A stretch of DNA of 64,000 bases, taken from the NCBI RefSeq assembly GCF_022810305.1, contig NZ_JALGQH010000003.1:248001-312000 (forward strand), in the 5' to 3' direction. The notes beneath the pieces were generated by a model, which was not told the origin of the DNA, did no database searches, and was given only the letters and a program-made list of their open reading frames with translations. Position numbers and translations under genes: made by a program. The DNA comes from Rhodococcus sp. ARC_M6. Lineage in GTDB: Bacteria > Actinomycetota > Actinomycetes > Mycobacteriales > Mycobacteriaceae. Below are positions 16,121 through 24,666 of the stretch, piece by piece. Every line of letters starts with the position of its first letter. Within the stretch, counting starts at the first letter, position 1.

Positions 16121-16146
16121 TAGTTGTGTGCAACCTAGTTGTACAA
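16121..16146 (-). promoter_or_regulatory. Probable OhrR operator
   Basis: Two overlapping symmetric elements: TAGTTG-tgtg-CAACCTA (16121-16137) and TTGTACAA (16139-16146), with TAGTTGT repeated directly at 15-base spacing. AT-rich TTGTACAA-like palindromes are typical OhrR sites, and the position upstream of ohrR fits autoregulation. Confidence 0.55.
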
Positions 16147-16218
16147 AATCGACTTGTAGGTTCTCGGGGAGTGTGCAGTGTTCAGACAAATTTCAGGGCA
16201 AGGTGCGGCAGAGTGGAC

Positions 16219-16263
16219 ATGATGACGGACGATGTCGGACCTCATCTTGGGTTATCGTGCTGA
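16219..16263 (+). other. Possible upstream mini-ORF coupled to the membrane protein gene
   Basis: ATG-ATG at 16219 opens a 14-codon frame ending TGA at 16261-16263, which overlaps GTG 16257 of the membrane protein gene in another frame. A weak AAGGTG lies about 12 bases upstream. It may serve to deliver ribosomes to the GTG start, or it may be chance. Confidence 0.3.
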
Positions 16264-17165
16264 TCGGCCTGATCGCGGCATTGGTTGCCTGCGTCGGCTA
16301 CGGCGTCGCTTCGGTGATGCAGGCCTACGGTGCGCGGAAGTCTGCCGCCGCTGCGGAACTTCGCGGGGACGATCGCCATGTGACGGCGTCGGGTGGACCG
16401 ACGATGCGTTCGACGTTTGCCGCCGTACTGACGGTGTCCTTCATTGTCGGAACGCTCCTCGACGTAGTGGGTTTTGCTGGCAGCGCCGTGTCTGCGCGAC
16501 TCATTCCACTTTTCCTGTCGCAGACCGTGATCAGCGCTAACTTGGTCATCACTGCGGTCCTGGGCACCGTGGTACTCGGAATTCAACTTCACCGACGCGA
16601 CTGGTTCGCTATCAGTGCCGTGATTCTCTCGCTGCTGCTTCTCGGGGTCTCGGCCGGTGACGCCGGCGGAGGTAGTTCGAATGCCGCAGTGCACTGGGGA
16701 GTTCTCGCCGGATCGGCTGCGGTTCTGCTGATCGGCGTGGGCCTGATCCGATGGCTCGGGTCCCGTGCTGCCGTCGTTTCCGGGTTGATCTCCGGAGTCC
16801 TGTTCGGTGGTCTGGCTATCGCAGTCCGAGTTGTCGACGGGGTCGACCCTTTCGATGTTGCTGTGCTGCTGCGAGATCCGGCGGCCTGGGCGATCGCGGT
16901 AACCGGTCTCGGCGGCTTCTATCTTCACACCGTTGCGTTGCAACTCGGTTCGGTGAACGGTGCGACGGCGGCACTTGTCGTCGGCGAAACCGTGGTGCCG
17001 GGGATCGTGGGTGTGATGATTCTCGGTGACGCGTCACGGCCCGGCCTGGAATGGTTGGCGGTCGTGGGATTTGTGGGTGCCATCGCCGGCGCCGTCGCGG
17101 TCGCGGTATTCGGCGCTGCCAGCCATGATCCGGAGGACAAGGCTTCCGTGGAGGTTTCTGTCTAG
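16257..17165 (+). CDS. Multi-pass membrane protein, DMT/EamA-like
   Basis: A 302-residue, very hydrophobic protein with about nine to ten predicted membrane segments in two similar halves. The first begins L-I-G-L-I-A-A-L-V-A-C-V-G-Y-G with a short basic loop after V-M-Q-A-Y-G-A-R-K; the last includes V-G-F-V-G-A-I-A-G-A-V-A-V-A-V. The pattern resembles drug/metabolite transporters, but I see no substrate motif. Start GTG 16257 is inferred: it directly overlaps the stop of a 14-codon open frame (16219-16263), suggesting translational coupling; no separate ribosome site exists. The regulator ohrR is divergent. Confidence 0.75.
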   Translation: MLIGLIAALVACVGYGVASVMQAYGARKSAAAAELRGDDRHVTASGGPTMRSTFAAVLTVSFIVGTLLDVVGFAGSAVSARLIPLFLSQTVISANLVITAVLGTVVLGIQLHRRDWFAISAVILSLLLLGVSAGDAGGGSSNAAVHWGVLAGSAAVLLIGVGLIRWLGSRAAVVSGLISGVLFGGLAIAVRVVDGVDPFDVAVLLRDPAAWAIAVTGLGGFYLHTVALQLGSVNGATAALVVGETVVPGIVGVMILGDASRPGLEWLAVVGFVGAIAGAVAVAVFGAASHDPEDKASVEVSV

Positions 17166-17428
17166 CGGTTTGGCGCGGTGCCAGCGTCGTAAGTTCTCGG
17201 GATCCGGGCATCATAAGGAAATTGCGCCAGGTCAGATGGTATTTCGACAAAATAGTGGCAATAGGTGACGGAGCGCACAGAATAAGACAAAGCGGGCACA
17301 TTTTGGTGCGGCGCCGTCTCGCGATGCAATTCGGATATGTCTATTGTCGTTACCATGCGCGGATCTGTGGGGACTTGTTGCCTTGACCCGAGATCTGCTT
17401 CCGATCGGCACGAGGTGTCAGGTACATC

Positions 17429-20050
17429 GTGATATCCGGATCAAAATCGGCTCGCGTCGGACAGAGTTTTCGAAGTCACGTTTCCTTGCGACGCAGGCTC
17501 GTGGGAACGACATCGACGACGCTTCGTGCGCGACTCATCGAGCGCATGCAGACACCCGATGGGTTGACGGTGCTCGATGCGCCACAGGGTTTCGGAAAAA
17601 CCGAACTTGCAGGATTGTGGTTGTCCGCGATGGGTACCATCCCGACCCGTCCGGTGGTGTGGGTGCCGGCGCCGACGGAGCGGATGGATCGGATCGACTA
17701 CTGGAATAATGCGCTTGCTGTAATTCAGGATTCCTGCGTGGCGTTGGGGGGGTCGGCGGAGCATGAAGATCCCGAACGTGCAGTCCGCGAATACCTTGTC
17801 TCGTCGAGCATCCCGTTTGTTGTCGTGTTCAACCGAATCGATTTGGTGGACGGAGGCGGCCTCGGAAGCCGGCTCGCTTCCTTGCTGGCGGAAGTATCAG
17901 GCTTGAAAGTGATTGTGACGCTACAGGATCGATCGATCAGTGACATATTTGACTGCGTCGCTATCGACGAATATCTGTCCGTAGACGATTTGCGGTACAC
18001 CCTCGAAGAGTCGGTTGCGTTGTTCTCGAGTGCCGGAATCGCACTGTCCTCCAATATTGTTCATTCGATCTGCGAGAAACTCGCAGGTGTACCGGCATTG
18101 ATGAAGCTGGCATCGAACGTCGTGAACGCGCTGCCGGTGCGATTGCGTAGTCACGAGAAAATTCAGCAACGTCTTGATCAGGCGTTGTACGTGTACATGA
18201 AGCGGCGGGTCATCCGAGGATCGAAACCGACCGAGCTATCGGACTTTGCGTTGTCGCTGTCCGTTGCACGGATCGTGACCCCCGAGATAGCTCGGCTGGT
18301 CACCGGGAACGACGACGCGGCGACTCTGGTCGGCGGACTCGAATCGGTCGGGCTTCTCTTCCGGATGGCAGACGAGAGTCCGGCGCGGTGGTATTTTGCG
18401 CCGGCAATTCGAGAAGCACTGATGAGGATCGGCGACGAGATCGGCGGTGATTCTCCCGCTCGATTGGTCCGACTTTCCGAGCATTGCCGTGAATCGTCCG
18501 ACTTTGCCGGTGCGGTGCGCTACGCACTCGATGCGCAAGCATGGTCGACGGTGGCCGAGATCCTCGCTAGGCATTGGGCAGAGCTCTTGGTAGATCATGG
18601 CGGGTTGGCCCGAAAAGCTTTGTGGTCCATGCCTGATCACATCGTGTCATCACATCCGGCCATGCAGATCGGGCGCGACCTGCTGGAGCGCCGATTGCGT
18701 ACAGAGTCGACGGGCAACGGCACATTGCCGTCGGACGCGTCGAAATTGCAGGCTCTGGGCGGCGGTTCGGACGCACTCGCACTCCTGAACAGCGGAACCG
18801 TTCAGATCGTGATTCTGCGGGCCTCGGGTGAGTACCTACGCTCTGCCGGGATCGCTCGTAAGCTTTCTCACGTTGCCGCTGGATTGAGCGGCGAGCAGAA
18901 GAAGGATTTCGGGGTTCAGCTACCGGCACTGCAACTGATCTGGGGTGTTTCACACCAACTGATCGGCAATTTCGACGAGGCGCAGGAAGCGTTAGCGATT
19001 GCGTACCGCGGTGCGCTTGAATACGGCCCGTGCTTTGTGGCACGACATGCGGCCGGCAATTTAGCGCTCAACGCAGCTATGCGCGGTGACCTTTCGGAGA
19101 CATCCCGCTGGCTCGACGAAGAATGCACCCATCCCGATGTTCAAGGATGGTTAGGGCCTGCGTCGCATATCGGCGCTGCAATCGCCCGGGTGTGGGTTGC
19201 CCTGGACGCGTTGGATTTTCGAGACGCCGCCTCGGCGATCGAGATTCTCGGGAGCATCTCGCCGGCGGGGGACCTCTGGGCCTTCGCAGCATATGCCCGG
19301 GCACGCTGGGCGTTGGCAACACGAGATGATTTCGGGGGGCTCGTCACTCTTCAGCGGGCTGTCGCTACCAACGAACCGCCCGTCATCTGCCCCGGTTCGA
19401 TCAGTACTGCGATGCTCGCCGCAGCACGAGTCGACCTGTTGCTTGCAGCGGGTGAAGGGGAGAAGGCGCTTGACGAGGTCAGTGCCTTCGACAGCCCGCC
19501 GCCGATAGTCGCCGTATCGGCGGCACGAGCACAACTGCTGACCGGAAATCCTGACCAGGCGCTGCGCCTGTGCAGTGAAATCGACTGGAGTGAAAACCAA
19601 TTCGCCAGGGTTCGGGTCGAAGCGTACTTGATCGAAGCAATGGCACATCACAGCTTGGGGAGGCAACCGGAGGCATCAGCTTCGTGGGCGTCGGCCCGCG
19701 CCGGGGTTGCTGCTTCCGGCGCATGGTCGGCGTTGGCCACGGTTCCGCGGGACCTGATCGTGCAACTCGAAGCCCCGGATCCTGAAGGTGGTGAGCGGGT
19801 TGCCCGATTTCTCGATTCCGAAGTGGCCGAGATCTATCCGTCCGCTATCGAACGTGTCACGCTCACCAGTCGAGAAGCGGATGTATTGCGGGAACTGGCC
19901 GATAACCTCTCCCGTGCGGACATCGCGCAAAAGCTGTTCGTTTCCCCGAATACGCTGAAGAGCCACATCCGAAGTCTCTATCGAAAGCTCGGTGTTCATT
20001 CTCGCGACGAAGCGATCGCCGCTGCCCACAGGCTTTCACTTCTGAGTTGA
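17429..20050 (+). CDS. Large ATP-binding LuxR family regulator (MalT/STAND type)
   Basis: An 873-residue regulator. The N-terminal NTPase has the Walker A motif A-P-Q-G-F-G-K-T-E-L near residue 50 and a hydrophobic Walker B-like V-V-V-F-N-R-I-D near 133. A helical region (about 330-780) follows, like the repeat sensor of MalT. The C-terminal LuxR helix-turn-helix (about 808-870) has L-T-S-R-E-A-D-V-L-R-E-L and S-P-N-T-L-K-S-H-I-R-S-L-Y-R-K-L. Such proteins assemble with ATP and an inducer to activate transcription. GTG 17429 is the assumed start. The 263 bases before it hold no clear gene. The target is unknown; convergent TipA-like MerR lies 17 bases away. Confidence 0.88.
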   Translation: MISGSKSARVGQSFRSHVSLRRRLVGTTSTTLRARLIERMQTPDGLTVLDAPQGFGKTELAGLWLSAMGTIPTRPVVWVPAPTERMDRIDYWNNALAVIQDSCVALGGSAEHEDPERAVREYLVSSSIPFVVVFNRIDLVDGGGLGSRLASLLAEVSGLKVIVTLQDRSISDIFDCVAIDEYLSVDDLRYTLEESVALFSSAGIALSSNIVHSICEKLAGVPALMKLASNVVNALPVRLRSHEKIQQRLDQALYVYMKRRVIRGSKPTELSDFALSLSVARIVTPEIARLVTGNDDAATLVGGLESVGLLFRMADESPARWYFAPAIREALMRIGDEIGGDSPARLVRLSEHCRESSDFAGAVRYALDAQAWSTVAEILARHWAELLVDHGGLARKALWSMPDHIVSSHPAMQIGRDLLERRLRTESTGNGTLPSDASKLQALGGGSDALALLNSGTVQIVILRASGEYLRSAGIARKLSHVAAGLSGEQKKDFGVQLPALQLIWGVSHQLIGNFDEAQEALAIAYRGALEYGPCFVARHAAGNLALNAAMRGDLSETSRWLDEECTHPDVQGWLGPASHIGAAIARVWVALDALDFRDAASAIEILGSISPAGDLWAFAAYARARWALATRDDFGGLVTLQRAVATNEPPVICPGSISTAMLAAARVDLLLAAGEGEKALDEVSAFDSPPPIVAVSAARAQLLTGNPDQALRLCSEIDWSENQFARVRVEAYLIEAMAHHSLGRQPEASASWASARAGVAASGAWSALATVPRDLIVQLEAPDPEGGERVARFLDSEVAEIYPSAIERVTLTSREADVLRELADNLSRADIAQKLFVSPNTLKSHIRSLYRKLGVHSRDEAIAAAHRLSLLS

Positions 20051-20067
20051 AGGTTGGTCGGGAAGTT

Positions 20068-20823
20068 TCAGCGTAGGTGGTTCTCGGCGTAGACCTCCAT
20101 CGCATCGCGGATCAACTCCGCTGTCCCGCCGCCGTGAGCGTCGTAGTTCGCTCTGAACCGTGGATCCTCGACATACATCCGGCCTAGCCCGATGAGCGCG
20201 TCGGCGCGCGGTGTTCTTCCCTGCCAACCGATTTTGATCCAGTCGAATTGGCGTTGCGTGATCTCTTGAACGATGGGGTCGGTGGGTCCGAGCCCCCGGG
20301 CGGTGGCGTCGCCGAAGGCTGCGGCGATGTCTTGCTGTGCGCTGTGGTGCGATTTCTTGTCTTGCTCGGTCATCGAGCGCCACCATGTGTCGCCGCGGCT
20401 GTACGCGTCCTTTCCCCAGCGTTCGATCACCTCGTCCTTGTATTGGTTGTTGTCGAAACCGTCGAAAATTTCCTCGGGCATGAGTGCCTGACCTCCCTGT
20501 GTCTTTTTCAATGTCGTTGTCACGGATTCGATCTGGCGGTCGATGCGAGATCTCTCTTGCTCGAGCAGGTCCAGATGAGTGCGCAGCGCGCTTGTCGTAT
20601 CTCTTTCGCCGGCAAGGATTTCCGCGATGGCCGGTAGTCCCAGTCCGAGTTCTCGCAGAAGCAGGATCCGTTGCAGGCGGATCAGTGCATGCTCGTTGTA
20701 GAAGCGGTACCCATTTGTGCCGGTTCGGCTGGGTTCGAGAAGTCCGCGTTCGCCGTAGTGGCGAAGGGTTCGGCTCGTGGTTCCCGCAGCCTTCGCGAGT
20801 TCTTGGATGGACCATTCGTTCAC
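20068..20823 (-). CDS. MerR family regulator with TipAS ligand domain
   Basis: A 251-residue TipA-like regulator. The N-terminal MerR domain (residues 1-70) begins W-S-I-Q-E-L-A-K-A-A-G-T-T-S-R-T-L-R-H-Y, followed by a coiled-coil dimer helix (about 75-115) and the C-terminal TipAS domain (about 130-248), which in known members binds thiopeptides and other hydrophobic cyclic compounds. GTG 20823 has AAGGAA about 9 bases upstream. Its promoter (20861-20891) has the classic MerR layout of a palindrome inside a 19-bp spacer, and is nearly identical to the promoter of the MerR gene at 24667. Confidence 0.9.
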   Translation of the reverse strand: MNEWSIQELAKAAGTTSRTLRHYGERGLLEPSRTGTNGYRFYNEHALIRLQRILLLRELGLGLPAIAEILAGERDTTSALRTHLDLLEQERSRIDRQIESVTTTLKKTQGGQALMPEEIFDGFDNNQYKDEVIERWGKDAYSRGDTWWRSMTEQDKKSHHSAQQDIAAAFGDATARGLGPTDPIVQEITQRQFDWIKIGWQGRTPRADALIGLGRMYVEDPRFRANYDAHGGGTAELIRDAMEVYAENHLR

Positions 20824-20860
20824 TTTGCTGCATTCCTTTCTTGTCGTGTGTTCTGAGTTC

Positions 20861-20891
20861 AGTATGTAAGTTGACGTTGCGTCAAGGTCAA
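20861..20891 (-). promoter_or_regulatory. MerR-type promoter/operator, leftward
   Basis: On the minus strand, -35 TTGACC (20891-20886), a 19-base spacer holding TTGACG-caa-CGTCAA symmetry, and -10 CATACT (20866-20861). The over-long 19-bp spacer with an internal palindrome is the hallmark of promoters activated by MerR-type DNA untwisting. It shares 19 of 20 bases in the TTGACC-to-CGTCA block with 24630-24649. Confidence 0.75.
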
Positions 20892-21012
20892 GGCGAATTC
20901 AGGATCGATTTTCGTTGTGGCCACGAATGCGTCTCCAACTGACAGATTCGATGAACTAAGCGAGGTGATCCAGCTCACAGATGAGCGAAATGAATAGTTC
21001 TAGCCCTCACTG

Positions 21013-21040
21013 TTGACGCTTTTTCATACCTGGATAACGA
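21013..21040 (+). promoter_or_regulatory. Candidate promoter of the indolepyruvate oxidoreductase gene
   Basis: TTGACG at 21013-21018 and TAACGA at 21035-21040 with a 16-base spacer, 65 bases before ATG 21105. The -35 is strong and the -10 weak. The rest of the 281-base gap (20824-21104) shows only the MerR-type promoter at 20861-20891. Confidence 0.35.
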
Positions 21041-21104
21041 TCATCTGAACAGATCGAAATATGTGGTGTGTTCGGGTGCACTTCAGATGGGAACGGTGGT
21101 CACG

Positions 21105-24100
21105 ATGACTGAACTGGTGTCGGGCGTAGCCCAAGCCAAGCCCTACGACCTCGACGATCGGTACCGGTCGGGATCGGGCCCGGTGTTGCTCACCGGTGTT
21201 CAGGCGATTGCACGCGGGTTTGTCGAACAGCACGTCCGCGACATCCGTGCGGGTAAGCGCATCGCTACCTTCGTCTCCGGATATCAGGGCAGTCCGTTGG
21301 GTGGCGTCGACAAGATGCTTCACGGAATGCCCAAGGTGCTGGCGGAACACGACATCACGTTTGTTCCCGGATTCAACGAGGAACTCGCTGCGACTGCGGT
21401 ATGGGGAAGTCAGACCGATCTACCGGTGGGCACAGCAACACATGACGGTGTCACAGGAATTTGGTACGGCAAGGGGCCAGGTGTCGACCGCGCGACCGAC
21501 GCCATCCGCCACGCAAACATGTACGGCGTCAACCCCAAAGGCGGAGTAGTGCTGCTGGTCGGTGACGACCCGGCATCCAAGTCGTCGACGGTTCCCGCAG
21601 TGAGTGAACGCTCTCTTGCTGCAATGGGAGTTCCGGTTCTGTTTCCCCGAAATGCCGAAGAGATCATCACGATGGGCATGCACGCAGTTGCGCTCTCCCG
21701 TGTTTCGGGTTGTGTTGTGGCCCTGAAGATTGTCGCCGACGTCGCAGACGGAGCCTGGACGGTGGACGGCAGCATCGCAGACTTCGACATCGTGGTCCCC
21801 GAGGTTCAGTTCGAGGGCAAGCCGTTTGTGTACAAGCAGCGTCAGATGGCAGCTCCGCCAGACAGTGTGATCGCCGAAGCCGATTTGTACGGCCCGCGTT
21901 GGGATCTGGTTCATGCGTACGGCGCCGCCAACAACCTCGATGTCATCGAGGTTGATCCCTCCGGTGCCAAGATCGGTATCGCGGCCACCGGAACCACATT
22001 CGATTCCGTGCGTCAGGCTCTCGCAGACCTGGGCGTCGACGACGAAGCTTTGCACCGCGCCGGAATTCGCTTATTCCGTATCGGCATGCCGTACCCGGTC
22101 GTCGGAGACACAGTGCGCGAGTTCGCAGCCGGACTCGAACAGATCATCGTGGTCGAAGACAAAACTGCGTTCGTCGAGGCGCAGATCCGCGAAATCCTTT
22201 ACGGCGTCGACGACGCTCCCCGAATTGTCGGCAAGCGCGATGGTCAAGGTCGCCTTCTCATGCCTGCCAGCGGCGAACTTACCGCCGGCCGGCTGCTGGC
22301 CCCGCTGCGCCGGGTGCTGAAGCCGCATGTCGAACTCAAGCGCACCCTTCCCGCTCCGTTGTCACTGAATGTCCTCTCCGCCAAGCGAACCGCGTACTTC
22401 TGCAGCGGGTGCCCTCACAACCGATCCACCGCGATCCCTGAGGGTTCCATCGGCGGCGGCGGAATCGGTTGCCATACCTTGGTTACGATGTCCGGACGTG
22501 AGGACAGTGCAGTCACCGGGCTGACCCAGATGGGCGGCGAGGGTAGCCAGTGGATCGGTCAGGCCCCGTTCACCGACGTACCGCACCTTTTTCAGAATGT
22601 CGGCGACGGAACCTTCTTCCACTCGGGCCAATTGGCGGTGCAGGCGTGCATCGCTGCCGGTGTGAACATCACCTACAAGTTGCTCTACAACGAGGTAGTG
22701 GCAATGACCGGCGCGCAGGATGCGGAAGGCGCCCTCTCCGTTGCGCAGCTCACCCACAAGCTGACCACCGAGGGTGTTAAACAGATCATCATCTGCGCCG
22801 ACGATCCTGCGCGGCACAGCAAGCGGGCTTTGGCCAAGGGCGCCAAGCTCTGGCATCGTGATCGTCTCGACGAGGCGCAGAAGGAACTCCGCGAGATCAA
22901 GGGCGTCACGGTTCTGATCTACGACCAGCACTGTGCGGCTGACGCGCGGCGTCAGCGTAAGCGCGGCACTTTGCCTACGCGCAACACTCGAGTTGTCATC
23001 AACGAAGCAGTGTGTGAAGGCTGTGGCGACTGCGGCGTCAAGTCCAACTGCCTGTCGGTTCAGCCGGTGGACACGGAATTCGGTCGCAAGACGAAGATCG
23101 ATCAGACGTCCTGCAACACCGACTACACGTGCCTCGACGGCGATTGCCCGTCTTTCGTGACCGTGGAGTTGGTCCCCGGCACGAAGGCGCCCAAGGCAGT
23201 TCGTCCGCAGCCACCTGTTGTCCTCGACCCGGAGTTCGGTCCGCTCACGGCCACGCAGAACGTGTTTCTTGCGGGTATCGGTGGCACGGGTATCGTGACT
23301 GTCAACCAGGTATTGGCAACGGCGGCACTGCGCGCGGGGCTCGAGGTCGAAAGTTTGGACCAGATCGGGCTGAGTCAGAAGGCCGGACCCGTTGTCTCCC
23401 ATCTACGTTTCAGTGATGGAGCGCTCGAGCCGTCCAACCGCCTCACTCCGGGCAGTGCCAACTGCATCGTTGCGTTCGATCTACTGACTGCGACGGACAA
23501 CAAGAACCTCGAATACGGAAACCACGAATCGACCATCTCCATCGCGTCGACGTCGCAGACTCCTACCGGCGACATGGTGTACGACAAGGCTGTTCGCTAC
23601 CCCGAAGAGGCATCCCTACTGGCTCGCCTGGACAAGGTATCGCGGACCCTGCGTTCCTTCGACGCATTGGCCGCGGCGCAAGAGTTGTTCGGTAACACCG
23701 CTGCTGCCAACTTCCTGTTGATCGGCGCGGCCTACCAGAGCGGTGGACTCCGTCTGCCGGCCGAGTCGATCGAAGAAGCAATCGGAATCAATGGTGTTGC
23801 GGTGGAGTCGAATATCGCAGCGTTCCGCTGGGGCCGCGTCGCAATCGCCGACCCCGCTGCATTCGAAGCCGTCATCACGCCGGCCAAGTCCGTTCGGGCA
23901 CCGGTTGTCGTACCGGCACATGTATTCGCCGGTACGAGCCTCACGGGCGAAACACTTCGATTGGTGGAACTGCGTGCAGCACAGTTGATCGAGTTCCAGT
24001 CCGCCAAGGTTGCGAAGCGCTACATCGACCAGGTTCAAGCCGTCTGGACCGCTGAGCGCGCAGCAACCGAGCGAACCGACTTCAGTGAGGCTGTTGCCCG

Positions 24101-24560
24101 CGGTCTGTTCAAGTTCACTGCATACAAGGACGAGTACGAAGTTGCTCGGATGCTGGTCGACCCTGCTTTCATCGAGGACGTCAAGTCGCAGGTGCCGGCC
24201 GGGGAGAACCTGACCTACAAGCTCCACCCGCCGATTCTCAAGGTGATGGGACGCAAGAAGAAGATCGGTCTTGGACCCAAGTCGCATGTGGCACTGAAGG
24301 TTCTGGCAAAGGGCAAGAAGCTTCGCGGCACCAAGCTCGATCCCTTCGGCTACATGCATGTTCGCAAGATTGAGCGTGAACTACTGGCTCAGTACGAGGG
24401 CCTGATCGGTGACCTGTCCAGCACACTTACTGCCGACGGGTACGCCCGTGCAGTGGAAATCGCAGGGCTGCCGGACATGGTTCGCGGGTACGAGGACGTC
24501 AAGCTCGGAAACATCGAGCTGTACAAGGAGCGTCTGCGTGAACTCGGTATCACCGCCTAG
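21105..24560 (+). CDS. Indolepyruvate ferredoxin oxidoreductase family protein (fused subunits)
   Basis: A 1151-residue TPP-dependent 2-oxoacid:ferredoxin oxidoreductase that oxidatively decarboxylates aryl or branched-chain 2-oxoacids to acyl-CoA. In order: a TPP/pyrimidine-binding IorA-like region (about 1-400), C-S-G-C-P-H-N-R-S-T near 432, a TPP-binding region (about 440-610), an Fe-S segment C-E-G-C-G-D-C-G-V-K-S-N-C near 636 with further Cys in Y-T-C-L-D-G-D-C, a gamma (IorB-like) domain starting G-I-G-G-T-G-I-V near 725, and a C-terminal DUF6537-like region. ATG 21105 is preferred; ATG 21087 is possible. It is flanked by two MerR genes with near-identical promoters and closed by a terminator. 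Confidence 0.9.
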   Translation: MTELVSGVAQAKPYDLDDRYRSGSGPVLLTGVQAIARGFVEQHVRDIRAGKRIATFVSGYQGSPLGGVDKMLHGMPKVLAEHDITFVPGFNEELAATAVWGSQTDLPVGTATHDGVTGIWYGKGPGVDRATDAIRHANMYGVNPKGGVVLLVGDDPASKSSTVPAVSERSLAAMGVPVLFPRNAEEIITMGMHAVALSRVSGCVVALKIVADVADGAWTVDGSIADFDIVVPEVQFEGKPFVYKQRQMAAPPDSVIAEADLYGPRWDLVHAYGAANNLDVIEVDPSGAKIGIAATGTTFDSVRQALADLGVDDEALHRAGIRLFRIGMPYPVVGDTVREFAAGLEQIIVVEDKTAFVEAQIREILYGVDDAPRIVGKRDGQGRLLMPASGELTAGRLLAPLRRVLKPHVELKRTLPAPLSLNVLSAKRTAYFCSGCPHNRSTAIPEGSIGGGGIGCHTLVTMSGREDSAVTGLTQMGGEGSQWIGQAPFTDVPHLFQNVGDGTFFHSGQLAVQACIAAGVNITYKLLYNEVVAMTGAQDAEGALSVAQLTHKLTTEGVKQIIICADDPARHSKRALAKGAKLWHRDRLDEAQKELREIKGVTVLIYDQHCAADARRQRKRGTLPTRNTRVVINEAVCEGCGDCGVKSNCLSVQPVDTEFGRKTKIDQTSCNTDYTCLDGDCPSFVTVELVPGTKAPKAVRPQPPVVLDPEFGPLTATQNVFLAGIGGTGIVTVNQVLATAALRAGLEVESLDQIGLSQKAGPVVSHLRFSDGALEPSNRLTPGSANCIVAFDLLTATDNKNLEYGNHESTISIASTSQTPTGDMVYDKAVRYPEEASLLARLDKVSRTLRSFDALAAAQELFGNTAAANFLLIGAAYQSGGLRLPAESIEEAIGINGVAVESNIAAFRWGRVAIADPAAFEAVITPAKSVRAPVVVPAHVFAGTSLTGETLRLVELRAAQLIEFQSAKVAKRYIDQVQAVWTAERAATERTDFSEAVARGLFKFTAYKDEYEVARMLVDPAFIEDVKSQVPAGENLTYKLHPPILKVMGRKKKIGLGPKSHVALKVLAKGKKLRGTKLDPFGYMHVRKIERELLAQYEGLIGDLSSTLTADGYARAVEIAGLPDMVRGYEDVKLGNIELYKERLRELGITA

Positions 24561-24577
24561 TTCGATGTAAGGAACGA

Positions 24578-24611
24578 CTGTGCCCCAGCGGCTATCTTCG
24601 CTGGGGCACAG
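24578..24611 (+). terminator. Hairpin terminator after the oxidoreductase gene
   Basis: A perfect 13-bp stem (24578-24590 with 24599-24611) and an 8-base loop, beginning 17 bases after the stop codon and ending 18 bases before the MerR-type promoter. Confidence 0.85.
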
Positions 24612-24629
24612 CTCTGTTCGAAGTCATTC

Positions 24630-24660
24630 TTGACCTTGACGCAGCGTCATGGTTCAGACT
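24630..24660 (+). promoter_or_regulatory. MerR-type promoter/operator, rightward
   Basis: -35 TTGACC (24630-24635), a 19-base spacer with TGACGC-a-GCGTCA symmetry, and -10 CAGACT (24655-24660). The ATG at 24667 lies 7 bases after the -10, so the mRNA is predicted to be leaderless. It is nearly identical to the leftward promoter at 20861-20891. Confidence 0.75.
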
Positions 24661-24666
24661 GTGGGC

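Noticed and set aside
22362-23402. A 346-codon minus-strand frame inside the indolepyruvate oxidoreductase gene
   Set aside because: It falls within a well-conserved region of the plus-strand enzyme and has no family similarity.
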